Part shown: one piece after another, positions 22,021 to 32,285 of the stretch
How the letters are laid out: each line of letters opens with the position of its first letter
How positions within the stretch are numbered: position 1 is the stretch's first letter
Assembly: GCA_025349905.2 (NCBI GenBank)
Contig: MU624635.1
Location: 1 to 37,466, forward strand
Direction: 5' to 3'
DNA from: Blastocladiella britannica
Taxonomy: Eukaryota; Blastocladiomycota; Blastocladiomycetes; Blastocladiales; Blastocladiaceae
Length of the DNA: 37,466 nt
Made by a program: the position numbers and the translations under genes
The notes under the pieces: generated by a model
Told to the model about the DNA's origin: nothing
The model's input: only the letters and a program-made list of their open reading frames with translations
Database searches by the model: none

Positions 22021-25000
22021 ATGTCGACGCTGGACAAGCTTCTCATCCGCGGCATCCGGTCGTTTGGCGCCGACACCGCGTACGTGGTGGAAATCTACAC
22101 TCCCTTGACGCTGATTCTCGGCGCCAACGGGTGCGGCAAGACCACGATCATCGAGTGCCTGAAATACATCACGACGGGTTCCCTCCCGCCCAACTCGAAG
22201 GGAGGCGCGTTTGTGCACGACCCAAAGGTCGAGGGCGAGGTGGAGACCAAGGCCCAGGTCAAGCTCAAATTCCGCAACGTCAACGGAAAGCAAATGGTGT
22301 GCACGCGGTCGTTGCAGCTCACGCTCAAGGAGAAGACGCAGACAATGAAGACCATTGAGAACTTGCTCGAAGTGTACGACGAGGCCACGGGCGAGGTATT
22401 TTTTCCTTATCCTGTTTTTGCGATGGAATGACTCTATGTATTTTCAATTGACAGCGCCAAAGCCTCAGCGGCAAATGCGCATCGCTGGACACGGAGCTGC
22501 CGATCCACTTGGGCGTGTCCAAGGCCGTCCTGGAGAACGTCATTTTCGTGCACCAGGAAGAGTCCAATTGGTACCGACTGTCCATATCCATGACCATTTT
22601 ATCCGCAGCTAATGAAAATAAGTAGGCCCCTCGCCGAACCAAAAGTCCTCAAAGACAAATTCGACGACATCTTTGCGTCCACGCGCTGGACGAAAGCGCT
22701 GGAGGAGCTGACCAAACAGAAAAAGAAGCGCGAGGTGGACTTGCGGACGGACCGCGCGAACCTGGAGCTGCGCAAAGAACGGCGGGCGCGGTACTTGGCG
22801 CTAGAATCGCAGCGTCAAGTCACGGCGCGGCGGCTGGAGGCGGTCCATGACCGGATGCAAGAGATCGATACCGAGTCGGCGCGGCTCATGGCCGAAATCG
22901 ATGCGCTGTTACCGGCGATGCGGCAGGGCCAGGCGCTGGCCACCGAGCTCGCGGGCGTGCGCGAGACCCGCCGAGTCCTGCTGGAGGTGCAGGTGGAGAC
23001 CAAGAACCGGATCGTGCAGCTGATCGACGACGACGACGACGACACGTTGCGGGCGGCGCTCGAGTCACACCGCGCTTCGGTCATGCACTCGTCGCAGTCG
23101 CTCACGTCGATCCAGGCCCGGATCGATATGCTAGCGGCCGAGCGCGCAACGCTCGCCGAATCCATGTCGTGGAACTTGACGCAAAAGGGCGGGCTGGCGC
23201 GCGAGCTCGAGCGGCTCGAGCAACTCAAGGCGATGCGCCGCGACCTGGCGGCGGTGCTCGTTGCCGATATGCCGTTTGCGGCCGCGGCGGCGGGGATGCC
23301 CCGGCCACCCGACGAGTCGCTGCGCCCGATGCTAGCGGAGCGCCTGCGTGAGGCCGAGCACGCAGTGCAAGATGCGCGGTCAAAGCACTCGGGGATCATT
23401 GCCGGGTTGCAGACCGAGCTGACGGCCGCGCAGACCCGCGAGCAAGTCGCGAAACAGCGGCAGGAGGAGGCAGCGATGGTCGTGACGCGCGACAGTCACC
23501 TGATGTCGGCCAAGCAAAAGGACCTAGACCGGCTCGCCTTGGAGCAGGCCGACATGGCGACGCTGCAGGAGCAGGTGGAGGATATCACCAAGGAGGTGAC
23601 CGAGAAGCAGGCGCAGTTGCGCACCCGCACCGAGGCCCAGCAGCAGACGCGGCTGCGCCGCGCGCTCGAGGAACTGGACGCGCAGATCCGCATGGCGAAC
23701 GAGGAGCTACAAATGGCGTCGCGCGACGCCGAGCACCGCGCGCAGCTGGCGGCCCGCGAAAAGGATGCGGCGGCCCGGGCCAAGGCCATGGATGCGGCCT
23801 GGGACGCGGTCGAGTCGGTGTGCACGACGCATGGTGTGCGCGCTGGCCGCGACTTGATCACTGCCCGTGGGTCGAGCGTCATGCTGGAGGCCACCGTGGC
23901 CACTACCGCCGAGACGGCGCGCAACAGCCGCCGCCAACTCGATGCGAAACTCGCAGAGCGCGCGCGCATCAAGACCGTGGCCGAGGAGCGCATCGCGATT
24001 GCCCAGCAGCAGCGTGGGGTCTTGCAGACCCAGATCGCGCACAAGGAACGCGAGTTTGCCACCGTCGCCATGGGCGCCGCGTACATTCCTGCGCCGGCGG
24101 GCGGGTACCCATCTGCCACGGCCGAAATGGACGCCAAGCTCGCGCACATTGCGGGCGAGATTGCCGACGGCATCAAGCAGCGCAAGTTCTTTGACGTCAT
24201 GGAGCTCATGGCCGACCGGTACCGCCGCGAGGCAGAGGAGACGCATCAGTGCCCGCTGTGCCGCCGCGAATTCGTCGAGGCCGAAGATGTGGTCGGGTTT
24301 GAGGAGGTGCTGGACCTGACCACGAGCGACTTGCCCGAGGAGATTGCCAAGATCGACGCCAAGTTGGCCGGGCTCGACGCGCAGCAGGAGCGCCTGCGCG
24401 GTGGACGCGCGGTGGCCACCCACCTGGACCATCTGCGCCAACAAATGGCTGCCCTTCCGGACCCCGCCAAGGAGCACGAGAAGCTGCTGAGTGCTGGCCG
24501 CGCGATGCAGGACGTGAAGCAGGAACTGGACATTGCTGACCGCGAGCTCATGGGCCTGGACACGCTTCTGGTGGCGATCCGAGACGTGGTGCGGGCCGAG
24601 GCCGACGCGAACAAGCTTCGCGGCGACGTGGACTACCTGCGCAACACGGCCAACATGGCGCAGTCGAGCAAGACCATGGAGGAGATCTCGACCGAGCTTG
24701 GCCGCTTGCAAGAGCAACGCGAGGGCCTCCAGCGGGATTTGACCAAGGAGATCACGCAGATGACCAACCTGCAATCGGACTTGTCTAGCCGGCAGTCGTC
24801 GCTGGCACGCTTGCAGCAGTCGGTCAACGACAAGGCGGCGGCATTGGCGCAGCGCGACAGCATCAAGGCCGCCATCAAGAAGCTGAACGAGGACATCAAC
24901 CAAAGCCGGCAGCAGGCCGAGGCGTTTTCCCGCGAGGCGCGCGAGGCCCATGACCATGTGGACCAACTGAGCGTTCAACTGGTGCGCAACAAGTCCGAGT

Positions 25001-26178
25001 CGGAGCAGACGGTTTCGGCCGCTCAGTCGGTTCTTGACACGCTTCGGATGCGCGTCGCCCAGTTCAATAGTGTGCACGACCAGGTCGAGACGATTGAGCG
25101 CTCGAGGCCACTGGACAGTATGCAGCGGATCGAGGCCGACTTGTGTGCCATCAAGGCCAAGATGGATGGCCTGAATGCCGACGAGACGCAATTCCGTGAC
25201 GATGTTGCCAAGAGTACGCATCATTTATTTCTTTAACATTTGTTCGTCGACATTAACGAAAAAAAAAAATTAACAGTCCAACTGGCCATCAACGAGCTCT
25301 CGGCGCAGGAGAGCAACATTCGGCAGAACCTCGAGTTCCGAGCGCGCGAGCGAACGATTGCCGACAAGAACCAGCAACTCGTGGACTTGGAGGCGCGGAT
25401 CCGCGACCATGATGCCCTGAGTTACTCGCGGCAAATGAACGCGCTCCAGGAGCAGCTGTCGACATTCACCGCCGAAAAGCACCGGCTGGACGGCGAGCGC
25501 GGGCAGCAGCAAGCGCAGCTGGAGCGGGCGGTGGAGGATATCGAGGGCGAGTACAAGAACGCCGAAAAGGAGTACGTGGACGCGCGCGTCAAAGTCCGAG
25601 TCACGGACTTGGTGATTGGCGATCTCGAGCAGTACGCCAAGGCGCTGGATATCGCCATCATGAAGTACCACACGCTCAAAATGAAGGAGCTCAACGAGAT
25701 CATCCGCGAGCTGTGGGTCAACACGTACAAGGGCAACGACATTGACGCGATCGAGATCCGCGCCGACAAGGAGACCCGCGGCGCGCGCGCGTTCTCGTAC
25801 CGCGTGGTGATGATCAAGGGCGACGCGGAACTGGAGATGCGTGGGCGGTGCTCGGCGGGACAGAAGGTGCTCTCGTGCCTGATCATTCGCCTGGCGCTCG
25901 CCGAGTGCTTTTGCCTCAACTGTGGGGTTCTGGCGCTGGACGAGCCGACGACCAACCTGGACCGCGCCAACACCGAGGCGCTGGCCGAGTCGCTGGCGCG
26001 CATTCTCGAGAACCGCCGCAGCCAGGTCAACTTCCAGCTGATTGTGATCACTCACGACGAGGAGTTTATGCGGCTGCTGGGCCGCGCCGAGTACGCCGAC
26101 TACTACTGGAATGTCTCCAAGGACGAGAACCAGCACAGTGTGGTGGAGCGGGTAGCGATCCAGAGTCGGGCGCGCTGA
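22021..26178 (+). CDS. RAD50: RAD50 DNA double-strand break repair ATPase
   Basis: Four exons (22021-22395, 22455-22570, 22626-25213 and 25277-26178) join to 1326 residues, against about 1312 in yeast and human. The Walker A motif is GANGCGKTT (residues 34-42) and the Q-loop region reads VHQEESNW (157-164). A very long coiled coil follows, with the zinc hook CPLC at 706-709 in its middle; two Rad50 molecules share a zinc ion there. The ABC signature CSAGQK is at 1218-1223 and the Walker B motif is VLALDEP (1244-1250), followed by TTNLD. With Mre11 and Nbs1/Xrs2 it forms the MRN/X complex that tethers and processes broken DNA ends and activates checkpoint signalling. Introns are 55-63 nt. The gene starts only 51 nt after the zinc-finger gene's stop and converges on RPN8 with a 50-nt gap. 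All motifs are intact. Confidence 0.96.
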
Positions 26179-26228
26179 ATCGATTAAAAAAATTGTAGAT
26201 CATTCGTTTTTTTTTTGGCTGGCTCCAA

Positions 26229-27370
26229 TTAAGCCTTGACGACGTTGTCCTTGCCCGAGAGCTGCACGTCCGCGCCAGACTTGCCCTCGCCCTCGCCAGC
26301 GGCCGCCGCCTCTTCCGAGGCCTTGTTCTCGAGCTTGTTGTCAATCAGGTTGTGCAGGGCCAGGATCGCCCGCACCGTGGAGGCCAGGTACATGACCATC
26401 ATGTGGTCGTTGTTGGTCTCGTTGAACGCGCGCGACGTCGCCGGCGCGTCCACGTGCGGCAAGCAGTTAAAGACGTCCTGCAGAATGTACACAATGTCGT
26501 GGCGCACGGGGAGCTTTCCCGATGCGACTTTGGTCAAGTACGTGCGAATGGCGTCCAGGTGCGACGCAAGCCCACGGATCGAGTCGAGCTGGTCGGTGAG
26601 CCGCGACGACAGCGTGCCGACGGCATTGTCCTTGATGTCGCGCAGCAGGTGCTCGACGCCAATTTCCTCGGCCTCCTCGGCCTCGATCGCCGAGGGCACG
26701 TGCATGAAGGTGCGTGTGACGGGTGTGCCGTCCTATGTAGCATTTTTTGGTTAGCTTTTTGTCACAAATATAACGTAGAGTACGACACATACATCCTTGA
26801 TGTCCTCGATCGAGTAGTAGGCGTCGGTGGGCAGGCCCACGTGGTTGGGCTTGACGTCCACCACCACCAAGATCGGGTCCTTGATGAACCGCTTGAACAG
26901 CTCGTTGATCTCAATGTCGGCGGCGCGCAGCTTCGGGCCCGAGTGGTACCATCCGATCAGGCGCTCGCGGGCATTGACCTTCTTGAACATCTCCTGCATG
27001 GACTCGACGTAGTTGTGGTCGAGGAACCACACTGACGGGTCCTTGTCGTCCTCCTCGAATGGCACTTTTTTCGTTGGTCGAGTCAGTCGCTTCTATTACA
27101 GTATTCATAGATATAGAGTGTACCGGCAAACGAATTGGCAACATTGTACGTCGCCCCCGACCGCTGGCCAAGCAGGATGCCCACCACGCGCTTCTTGGTG
27201 TTCTTTGCGACCCGGTTGTAGTGGTCAACCACCGACAGCAGCACCAGCGGGTGCACCACCACCCGATCGGGCAGCGCCGACGACAGGGCCAGGCCAGACG
27301 CGGCGGCGGCGGCGGCAACGTCATCGACTTCCGCAACGGGAGTCGTGGTAGTTTTCTCTGGTGGTGCCAT
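26229..27370 (-). CDS. RPN8: 26S proteasome regulatory subunit Rpn8/PSMD7
   Basis: Three exons (27370-27124, 27064-26793 and 26732-26229) join to 340 residues. The MPN domain starts with [17 protein letters not shown] and continues through [39 protein letters not shown] and [16 protein letters not shown]. The C-terminal part contains [15 protein letters not shown] and [12 protein letters not shown]. These are hallmarks of Rpn8. As in other Rpn8 proteins the catalytic HxH of JAMM metalloproteases is absent (the site reads WYHSG), so it is the structural partner of Rpn11 in the proteasome lid. I chose the ATG at 27370; a frame-linked ATG at 27475 would add 35 atypical residues. Introns are 59-60 nt. 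The C-terminal tail is short and acidic/Ala-rich. Confidence 0.95.
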
Positions 27371-27646
27371 TTTCGTTATTTTGCTATTGGTTTGATCGAT
27401 CACGTCGAGTTCTTGGTTGGTGAATTTCTTTTTTTTTGTCAAATTCTTGGAGGAAAGAGATGATTGGTCAAGCATGGTGCTTTACTTGCAAAGTAGCATT
27501 ATAGTACCCTACTAAATTGAGTGATGGAGCCTTGTTTCAGGAATACTTGCAAAAAAATCAAACACTTCGCGTCGCGGTCCATTGCGGCACACAGCGACTG
27601 CAAGTCTTTCGGCCACCAACAACCATAACCATTTTCTATTTAAATC
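27371..27646. promoter_or_regulatory. divergent promoter region, RPN8 / small secreted protein
   Basis: This 276-nt gap lies between two outward-facing genes. It is AT-richer than the flanking coding sequence and has a T-rich run at 27427-27436. No recognisable proteasome-type (PACE-like) element was identified by eye. Confidence 0.4.
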
Positions 27647-28215
27647 ATGTCCAAAACCGCAACCTTCTTCTCGGTCATTGTCGCCCTTGCCGCCGTCGCG
27701 TTCGCAACCAATCCGGACGCGGATTCGTTCCAAAAGTACATCGAGGTTCGTATATCTGCCTTTTTTTACATTTTCTTATTGCGTACTGACAAATAAAAAT
27801 ATACAGGACAAGCTCAAGGAGTACGCGTCTCGACATTTAAAAACGAAATTGTGGTGCGGACTGACATTAACATTGAAATCCACTCAGGGACGGCCGCAGT
27901 TGGGTGGAGCGCAAGGCCGCTGCCAAGGTTGCGTCCATGCTCTATGAGCGCAAGGTACCGTCTGTCCACCTCAAAAAATCACGTACCAACATTACACTAA
28001 CAACGCGTCCCATTCAGGACTTTAAATTCTTTTCGGTCGTCAATGTGCCCGAGGAGAACACGCGTTTCGTTGGTTCGTTCTCGTTCTCATTTTCATTTTG
28101 GAATTGTGATTTTTTTTTTTTTTGCTGATATGTAATATTACCAGGTGCATTCTCATTGTGGATCACCTTGCCCATGACCTGGCGTCATTTGGCCGAGGAC
28201 GCGCGCGACGAGTAG
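27647..28215 (+). CDS. small secreted protein, 101 aa, with a 14-nt microexon
   Basis: Five exons (27647-27745, 27807-27820, 27888-27954, 28018-28072 and 28145-28215) join in frame to 101 residues, ending with TAG. The N-terminus is a clear signal peptide (MSKTATFFSVIVALAAVAFA). The mature part has the pattern FKFFSVVNVPEE...TRFVGAFSLWITLP, which resembles small secreted or periplasmic proteins of the DUF4359 type; that resemblance is from memory and is weak evidence. Exon 2 is only 14 nt (GACAAGCTCAAGGA). It is needed to join the signal-peptide exon to the GRSWVERK exon, and both of its flanking introns have GT...AG ends. The alternative of extending exon 2 leaves an intron of only 37 nt. 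The function is unknown; extracellular or secretory-pathway location is likely. Confidence 0.65.
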
Positions 28216-28300
28216 TTAGATCTGTTTTGTTATGTAATTTATACAATTTCCCAATCAATTTACTTTCTTTTCGCATGTGATCTTTTTTTTTTGCAAAATT

Positions 28301-30408
28301 ATGGACTGGAATAGCATTGACGGTGCGTAAATAAAACTTTGGGATTCATATGCTTGGACTGATCTTGAATTACCAGAACGAGACCGGAAACGCGAGGCGG
28401 ACGCTCGCCGGTTAAAAGAGGGTACATCAACAACTTCTTCAAATTAACATGAAGCTAATATTTGAAGAAGAAAAGAACAACGACGGCAGTATGAAGACGC
28501 CCGTGCTCGGCGCCGCGAGCTCGCTGATCCAGGATCCATGGCGTCTCCGGTGCGCGATTCCCTCGAGCTATTTCTGGTTCGGGATTTACATTTTCAATAT
28601 TTTTAGGAGAAGATCCTCATTGAATACATACATATAAACAGACGCGTGGAGGTCAAACCACCAGCAACTCCAGCACCGCCGGATCGCCCGTCCGACTGCC
28701 CACCATTTCTCCCGTGTCCCAGCAACAGCAACTGGTCCTTGCCCAATCCCCACCCAGTAATAGCTTGAGTTATCCAGGAGGAACCGCCATGCTGATGCTT
28801 GCCCAAGGATCAATCCCACCCACATCGCAGGCCGCCTCGCACCTAGCCCATGACGTGGACGCGCAAGCAGCCCGGATCGTCGCGCTGGAATACACGAGTG
28901 ACCGCGACCGCGCGCGCCGATCCGCACTCGAAGACCACGTGTCGTCGACGCGCGCGCGCGCCGAAGAAGTCGCCGCCGTGCATGCTGCGCAGCTGGCGGC
29001 AGTGCGGTCCGACTTGGCAGGCGTGGCGGCGGCGCTGGCGCACGTACGCGCGGTCGTGGACGCCGGCGGCGCCGGATCGGCTGCGCGCGACGCCGCCAGC
29101 GCGGCGGCGGCGGGGGTCGCGGCACTGGCGGCCGACGTGGACGCAATGCGCGAGCGGGCGGCGATGGCGACCGAGGCGGTCGCAAGGGACGTGGCGAGGT
29201 GCGAGGCGCGCGCGCGCGACGAGTGCGAGGCACGGGTGGCGGCGGCCGAGGCGGCGGCGCGGGACGCCATGGCGGCGACGGCACGGGCCTTTTCGGCGGT
29301 CGTGGACCGCGCGGTCGCCAGTGCGATTGCGCAGGTCCGCGGGGAGATGGTCGACATGGAGGTGCGGATCAGGGCTGCCGCGGTACACGACGCCGAGACC
29401 GCTGCTGCTGCCGCCGTCACCGCACATGAGGCGGGCCACCCGGCACCCGAAGCCATTGCCGATCACATGCGCGCGGCCGCGGCCGCGCTGCAGGCCGGTG
29501 GGGCTGATGTGGCGCGCGTGCATGCGGTGCTGCGGGCCGAGATTGATGCGCGCGGAGCCGCCGATGCGTCTTTGGCGCGCGACCGCGACGCCGACCGCGC
29601 GGCATTGGCGGAACTCGCTCGAAGGGTCGCCGACGACGAGCGCGACGTGCTTGCACGCGTCGGCGATGCAAGGGTCGCGGCTGCTGCTGGGTCCCGCGCC
29701 GTCCAAGCCGCGGGCGACAGGCGCGTGGCCGATATGGTCGACCGGCTGGCGGTGCTTGAACAGCGCATGACGGCGGGCGAGCGCGGGCTGGTCGAAATTA
29801 AGGTGGCGGCGCGCGAGGACCGCGTGGCAGCTGGATCCGCGGTGGTCATTAGCGGTCGCGACGAGTTCCAGGATTTGGCCACCGCGAGCGACCAAGGTAA
29901 AGACCCCCTCCTGGCGGAGCTGGATCGCGTCCGGTTGGGCAAAGTAGCGGCCGTGTTTGATGCTGCTCCTGCGGCCCATGCTGCCGCTGCTGCTCCGGTT
30001 TCGATTGGGGCTGTAGCCGCCGCGCCTCCCACTTTGTCCCAGCACGCACTCCATGCCGCGCTCGTGGATAGCGCTCTTGCGCACAAGAACAAGCCGAGCA
30101 CATTGCCGTTGTCTTCCACCGCTTCCTCGCCCCCACCTGACACGAGCGCACCTCTGTCGACGACGACAACAGCAACGTCAATGACGGCGAAACCAACGGC
30201 AGTCCTCCCGATCACAACAACCAGCTCATCACCAGCAATACCGCCAGCAGTACCGCCAGCAGTACCGCCACCAGTAAAGGAAAAGGAAAAGGAACAAGAA
30301 AAGCCAGGAGGTCCCATGTTTGATCCGTCCGGGCACCCCCAACCCGCGCCGACTCTGTCTTCAATTGGCGATAAGGCAAGCAATCGGCCAGAGGGATCCG
30401 GACAATGA
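28301..30408 (+). CDS. Ala-rich coiled-coil protein, 644 aa, unassigned
   Basis: Four exons (28301-28322, 28377-28421, 28476-28576 and 28642-30408) join in frame to 644 residues. The three 5' introns are 54, 54 and 65 nt (GT...AG). The N-terminus starts MDWNSID and is highly charged (KREADARRLKE, then QYEDARARRREL). A Ser/Thr/Pro/Gln linker follows, and then about 300 residues of Ala/Arg/Asp-rich heptad-like sequence (for example RARAEEVAAVHAAQLAAVRSDLAGV), almost certainly a long coiled coil. The C-terminal 150 residues are Pro/Ser/Thr/Ala-rich and disordered, with short PAVPP repeats. No family is recognised. A cytoskeletal or basal-body scaffold would fit the layout but is inference. The last exon is very GC-rich, so long open frames on its other strand are shadows. 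Confidence 0.6.
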
Positions 30409-30480
30409 AGAATATGAATGAAATAAAAACGGAATCCATTCAGCATCTACAGCGGTCGAGCGAGCGAACACGATTGATAT

Positions 30481-31506
30481 TCAAGAACGAACAAAGTTGA
30501 GCGCGGCGCTCGGGACCAGCTCAAGCTCACGCAGCGTCGAGCCCAGATCGGCGTCGCCAAACACGCGGCGAGGGAACGACATGGTCAGCTTCCCCGGCGG
30601 CGCGCCCTGGTTCGTCATCCACGCAAAAATATCGGCCAAGGTGGCAGTTGCGGCAAACGTGTTGGTCAGAGGCGTGGGAGTTGCGCCGCGGATCTGGATC
30701 CGGGCCGAGTCGGCGGCAGCAGCAGATGCGGTCGGACGCGGCAGCGGAGCTGGGGCAGCAGCAGCGGGTGCTGGAGCGGCGGCGGACTTGTTGAGCTGTG
30801 AGACCACCAATCTCAGTTAAATCATCATCGCACAAAGTCAAAATATAGTACCCGTGCAGCGCGGTCGGCCCGATCCCGCTCAATCTCGGCCAGCACGCGG
30901 GCCTTGTGCTTTTTCTCCTCCTCCTTCTCGCGCTTCTTGGCCTCGATCGCCAGCGTCATTTCCTTTTCCTTCATGCGCTCAATCGCCTCGGTCTGGTCCT
31001 GCCCGGCTTTGCGGCGGATCCGCTCGCGCTCGCGCTGCTCGGCAACATCCTCCAGGCGCCGAGCCTCGCGCCGCGCCGCCATCTTGGCCTGCAGCTCCGC
31101 GAGCTTGGCGGCCTTTTCCTCGGGGGTCAGCGGCTGGATCACGGTCGTCGATTCACTGAAGTTGGCGTGGCCGGACTTGTTGCCGTGCATTTGGGCGTAG
31201 TCGACTGTACATTCCATCCAGTTGGGTGAGTCACGATTTTTTGATTGGCCAGGAAACCAGGACACCAGGTCAAGAGCATTAAGCCAGTCTAGAGTATATT
31301 ATGGCCAAGTTCGAGAATACTATGGGGTACGGACTGTTGCGGAACATTTTGCCACAGTCGTCGCAGCGCAGCGAGTTGGCGGTCTGCTCCGAGTCGCCAA
31401 TGGTGCCCTCCTCGTCCTCGGCCAAGAGGGCAGCGATAGTGGCGGCCGACGCGGGGTCAATGTCGTCGGAGGCGGCGGCGGCAGCGGTGGAGGGATCAGC
31501 AGACAT
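30481..31506 (-). CDS. C2H2 + UBX domain protein (UBXN1/SAKS1-like)
   Basis: Three exons (31506-31335, 31204-30852 and 30795-30481) join to 279 residues. After an Ala/Asp-rich N-terminus comes one C2H2-type finger (C48, C51, H64, H70) ending SGHANFSEST. Splicing joins it from two exons at FRN|IDYAQ. The finger is followed by LTPEEKAAKLAELQAKMAARR and a long charged coiled coil. The C-terminal UBX domain (about 206-278) has the FPR motif (FPRRVF, 249-254) used to bind Cdc48/p97, and ends ELVPSAALNFV. This is the fungal version of UBXN1/SAKS1, a Cdc48 adaptor linking ubiquitylated clients to the unfoldase. The N-terminal UBA domain of the animal protein is absent and the zinc finger takes its place. 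The gene is divergent from ARFRP1 with only 57 nt between the start codons. Confidence 0.88.
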
Positions 31507-31563
31507 CTGTTCAAATCAGGTTTTTTTTTTTGGTTCGCGTTATTTTGAAGAGAGCATATAAAA
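31507..31563. promoter_or_regulatory. 57-bp bidirectional promoter
   Basis: Only 57 nt separate the ATG codons of the UBX gene (minus) and ARFRP1 (plus). The stretch holds a T run (31520-31530) and an AT-rich block (gcatataaaa) that ends immediately at the ARFRP1 ATG. Both leaders must be very short, or the core promoters must reach into the opposing coding sequence. Confidence 0.55.
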
Positions 31564-32226
31564 ATGTACACGCTACTCAGCGGCCTGTACCGCCAGTGGA
31601 CGCGGAAAGAAGAGTACTCGGTGATCATCCTGGGGCTCGACAATGCCGGCAAGACCACGCTCCTGGAACGCATCAAGGCCATCTTTGCCGGCACCGTGCC
31701 CATGGCCCCCGACAAGATCGCGCCCACCATTGGCCTCAACATTGGGAAAGTGCTCCTGGACTCGGCGCACGTGAATTTCTGGGACCTGGGCGGGCAACGC
31801 GAGCTGCGGCCCATTTGGGAAAAGTACTATGCGGAAGCACATGCAGTGATCTTTGTGGTGGATGCCACCGACGTGGCTCGGCTGGAGCAAGTACGAGAAA
31901 CCTTTGGTATGTATACCCTATCCTTTGAAGGACTGGGACGACCATTGACGTGCTTCCAAAGGACATTAGAAAAAATCACCACCGCACCCAACCTCGACGG
32001 GCTCCCGATCTTGATGCTGGCCAATAAGCAGGACGTTCCCGGCGCATTACGGGTCGAGCAGATCAAGGAGGTGTTCAACCAGATTGCAGTGCGGCTGGAC
32101 GCGCGCGACTCGCGGGTGCTGCCGTGCGTGGCCACCACCGGGTCCGGCGTGCGCGATGCCGTGGACTGGCTGGTGGTGCGCATGCTGGGCAATCGCGAGA
32201 ACCGACCACCGGTCCTGCGCGAATGA
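31564..32226 (+). CDS. ARFRP1: Arf-related small GTPase ARFRP1 / Arl3
   Basis: Two exons (31564-31906 and 31970-32226) join to 199 residues; human ARFRP1 has 201. The G1 motif is GLDNAGKT (24-31), switch 2 is WDLGGQ (73-78) and the base-binding motif is NKQD (133-136). The N-terminus MYTLLSGLYR is diagnostic. There is no Gly2 for myristoylation; ARFRP1 and yeast Arl3 are instead N-acetylated and recruited to the trans-Golgi by Sys1, where they activate the Arl1-golgin pathway. The 63-nt intron (GTATGT...TTAG) is a multiple of three without an in-frame stop, so an unspliced message would still be read through with 21 extra residues. Splicing restores F-EKITTAPNL, which matches the family. Confidence 0.93.
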   Translation: MYTLLSGLYRQWTRKEEYSVIILGLDNAGKTTLLERIKAIFAGTVPMAPDKIAPTIGLNIGKVLLDSAHVNFWDLGGQRELRPIWEKYYAEAHAVIFVVDATDVARLEQVRETFGMYTLSFEGLGRPLTCFQRTLEKITTAPNLDGLPILMLANKQDVPGALRVEQIKEVFNQIAVRLDARDSRVLPCVATTGSGVRDAVDWLVVRMLGNRENRPPVLRE

Positions 32227-32285
32227 ATGTCTCCTTTCTCTCTCTCTCTTGACTTTAACGCGTCTTCAATCGCCTTCTCGAAAAT

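Noticed and set aside
23707..25224. Minus-strand open frame of 505 codons opposite RAD50.
   Set aside because: It is a Leu/His/Arg-rich shadow of the RAD50 coiled-coil coding sequence.
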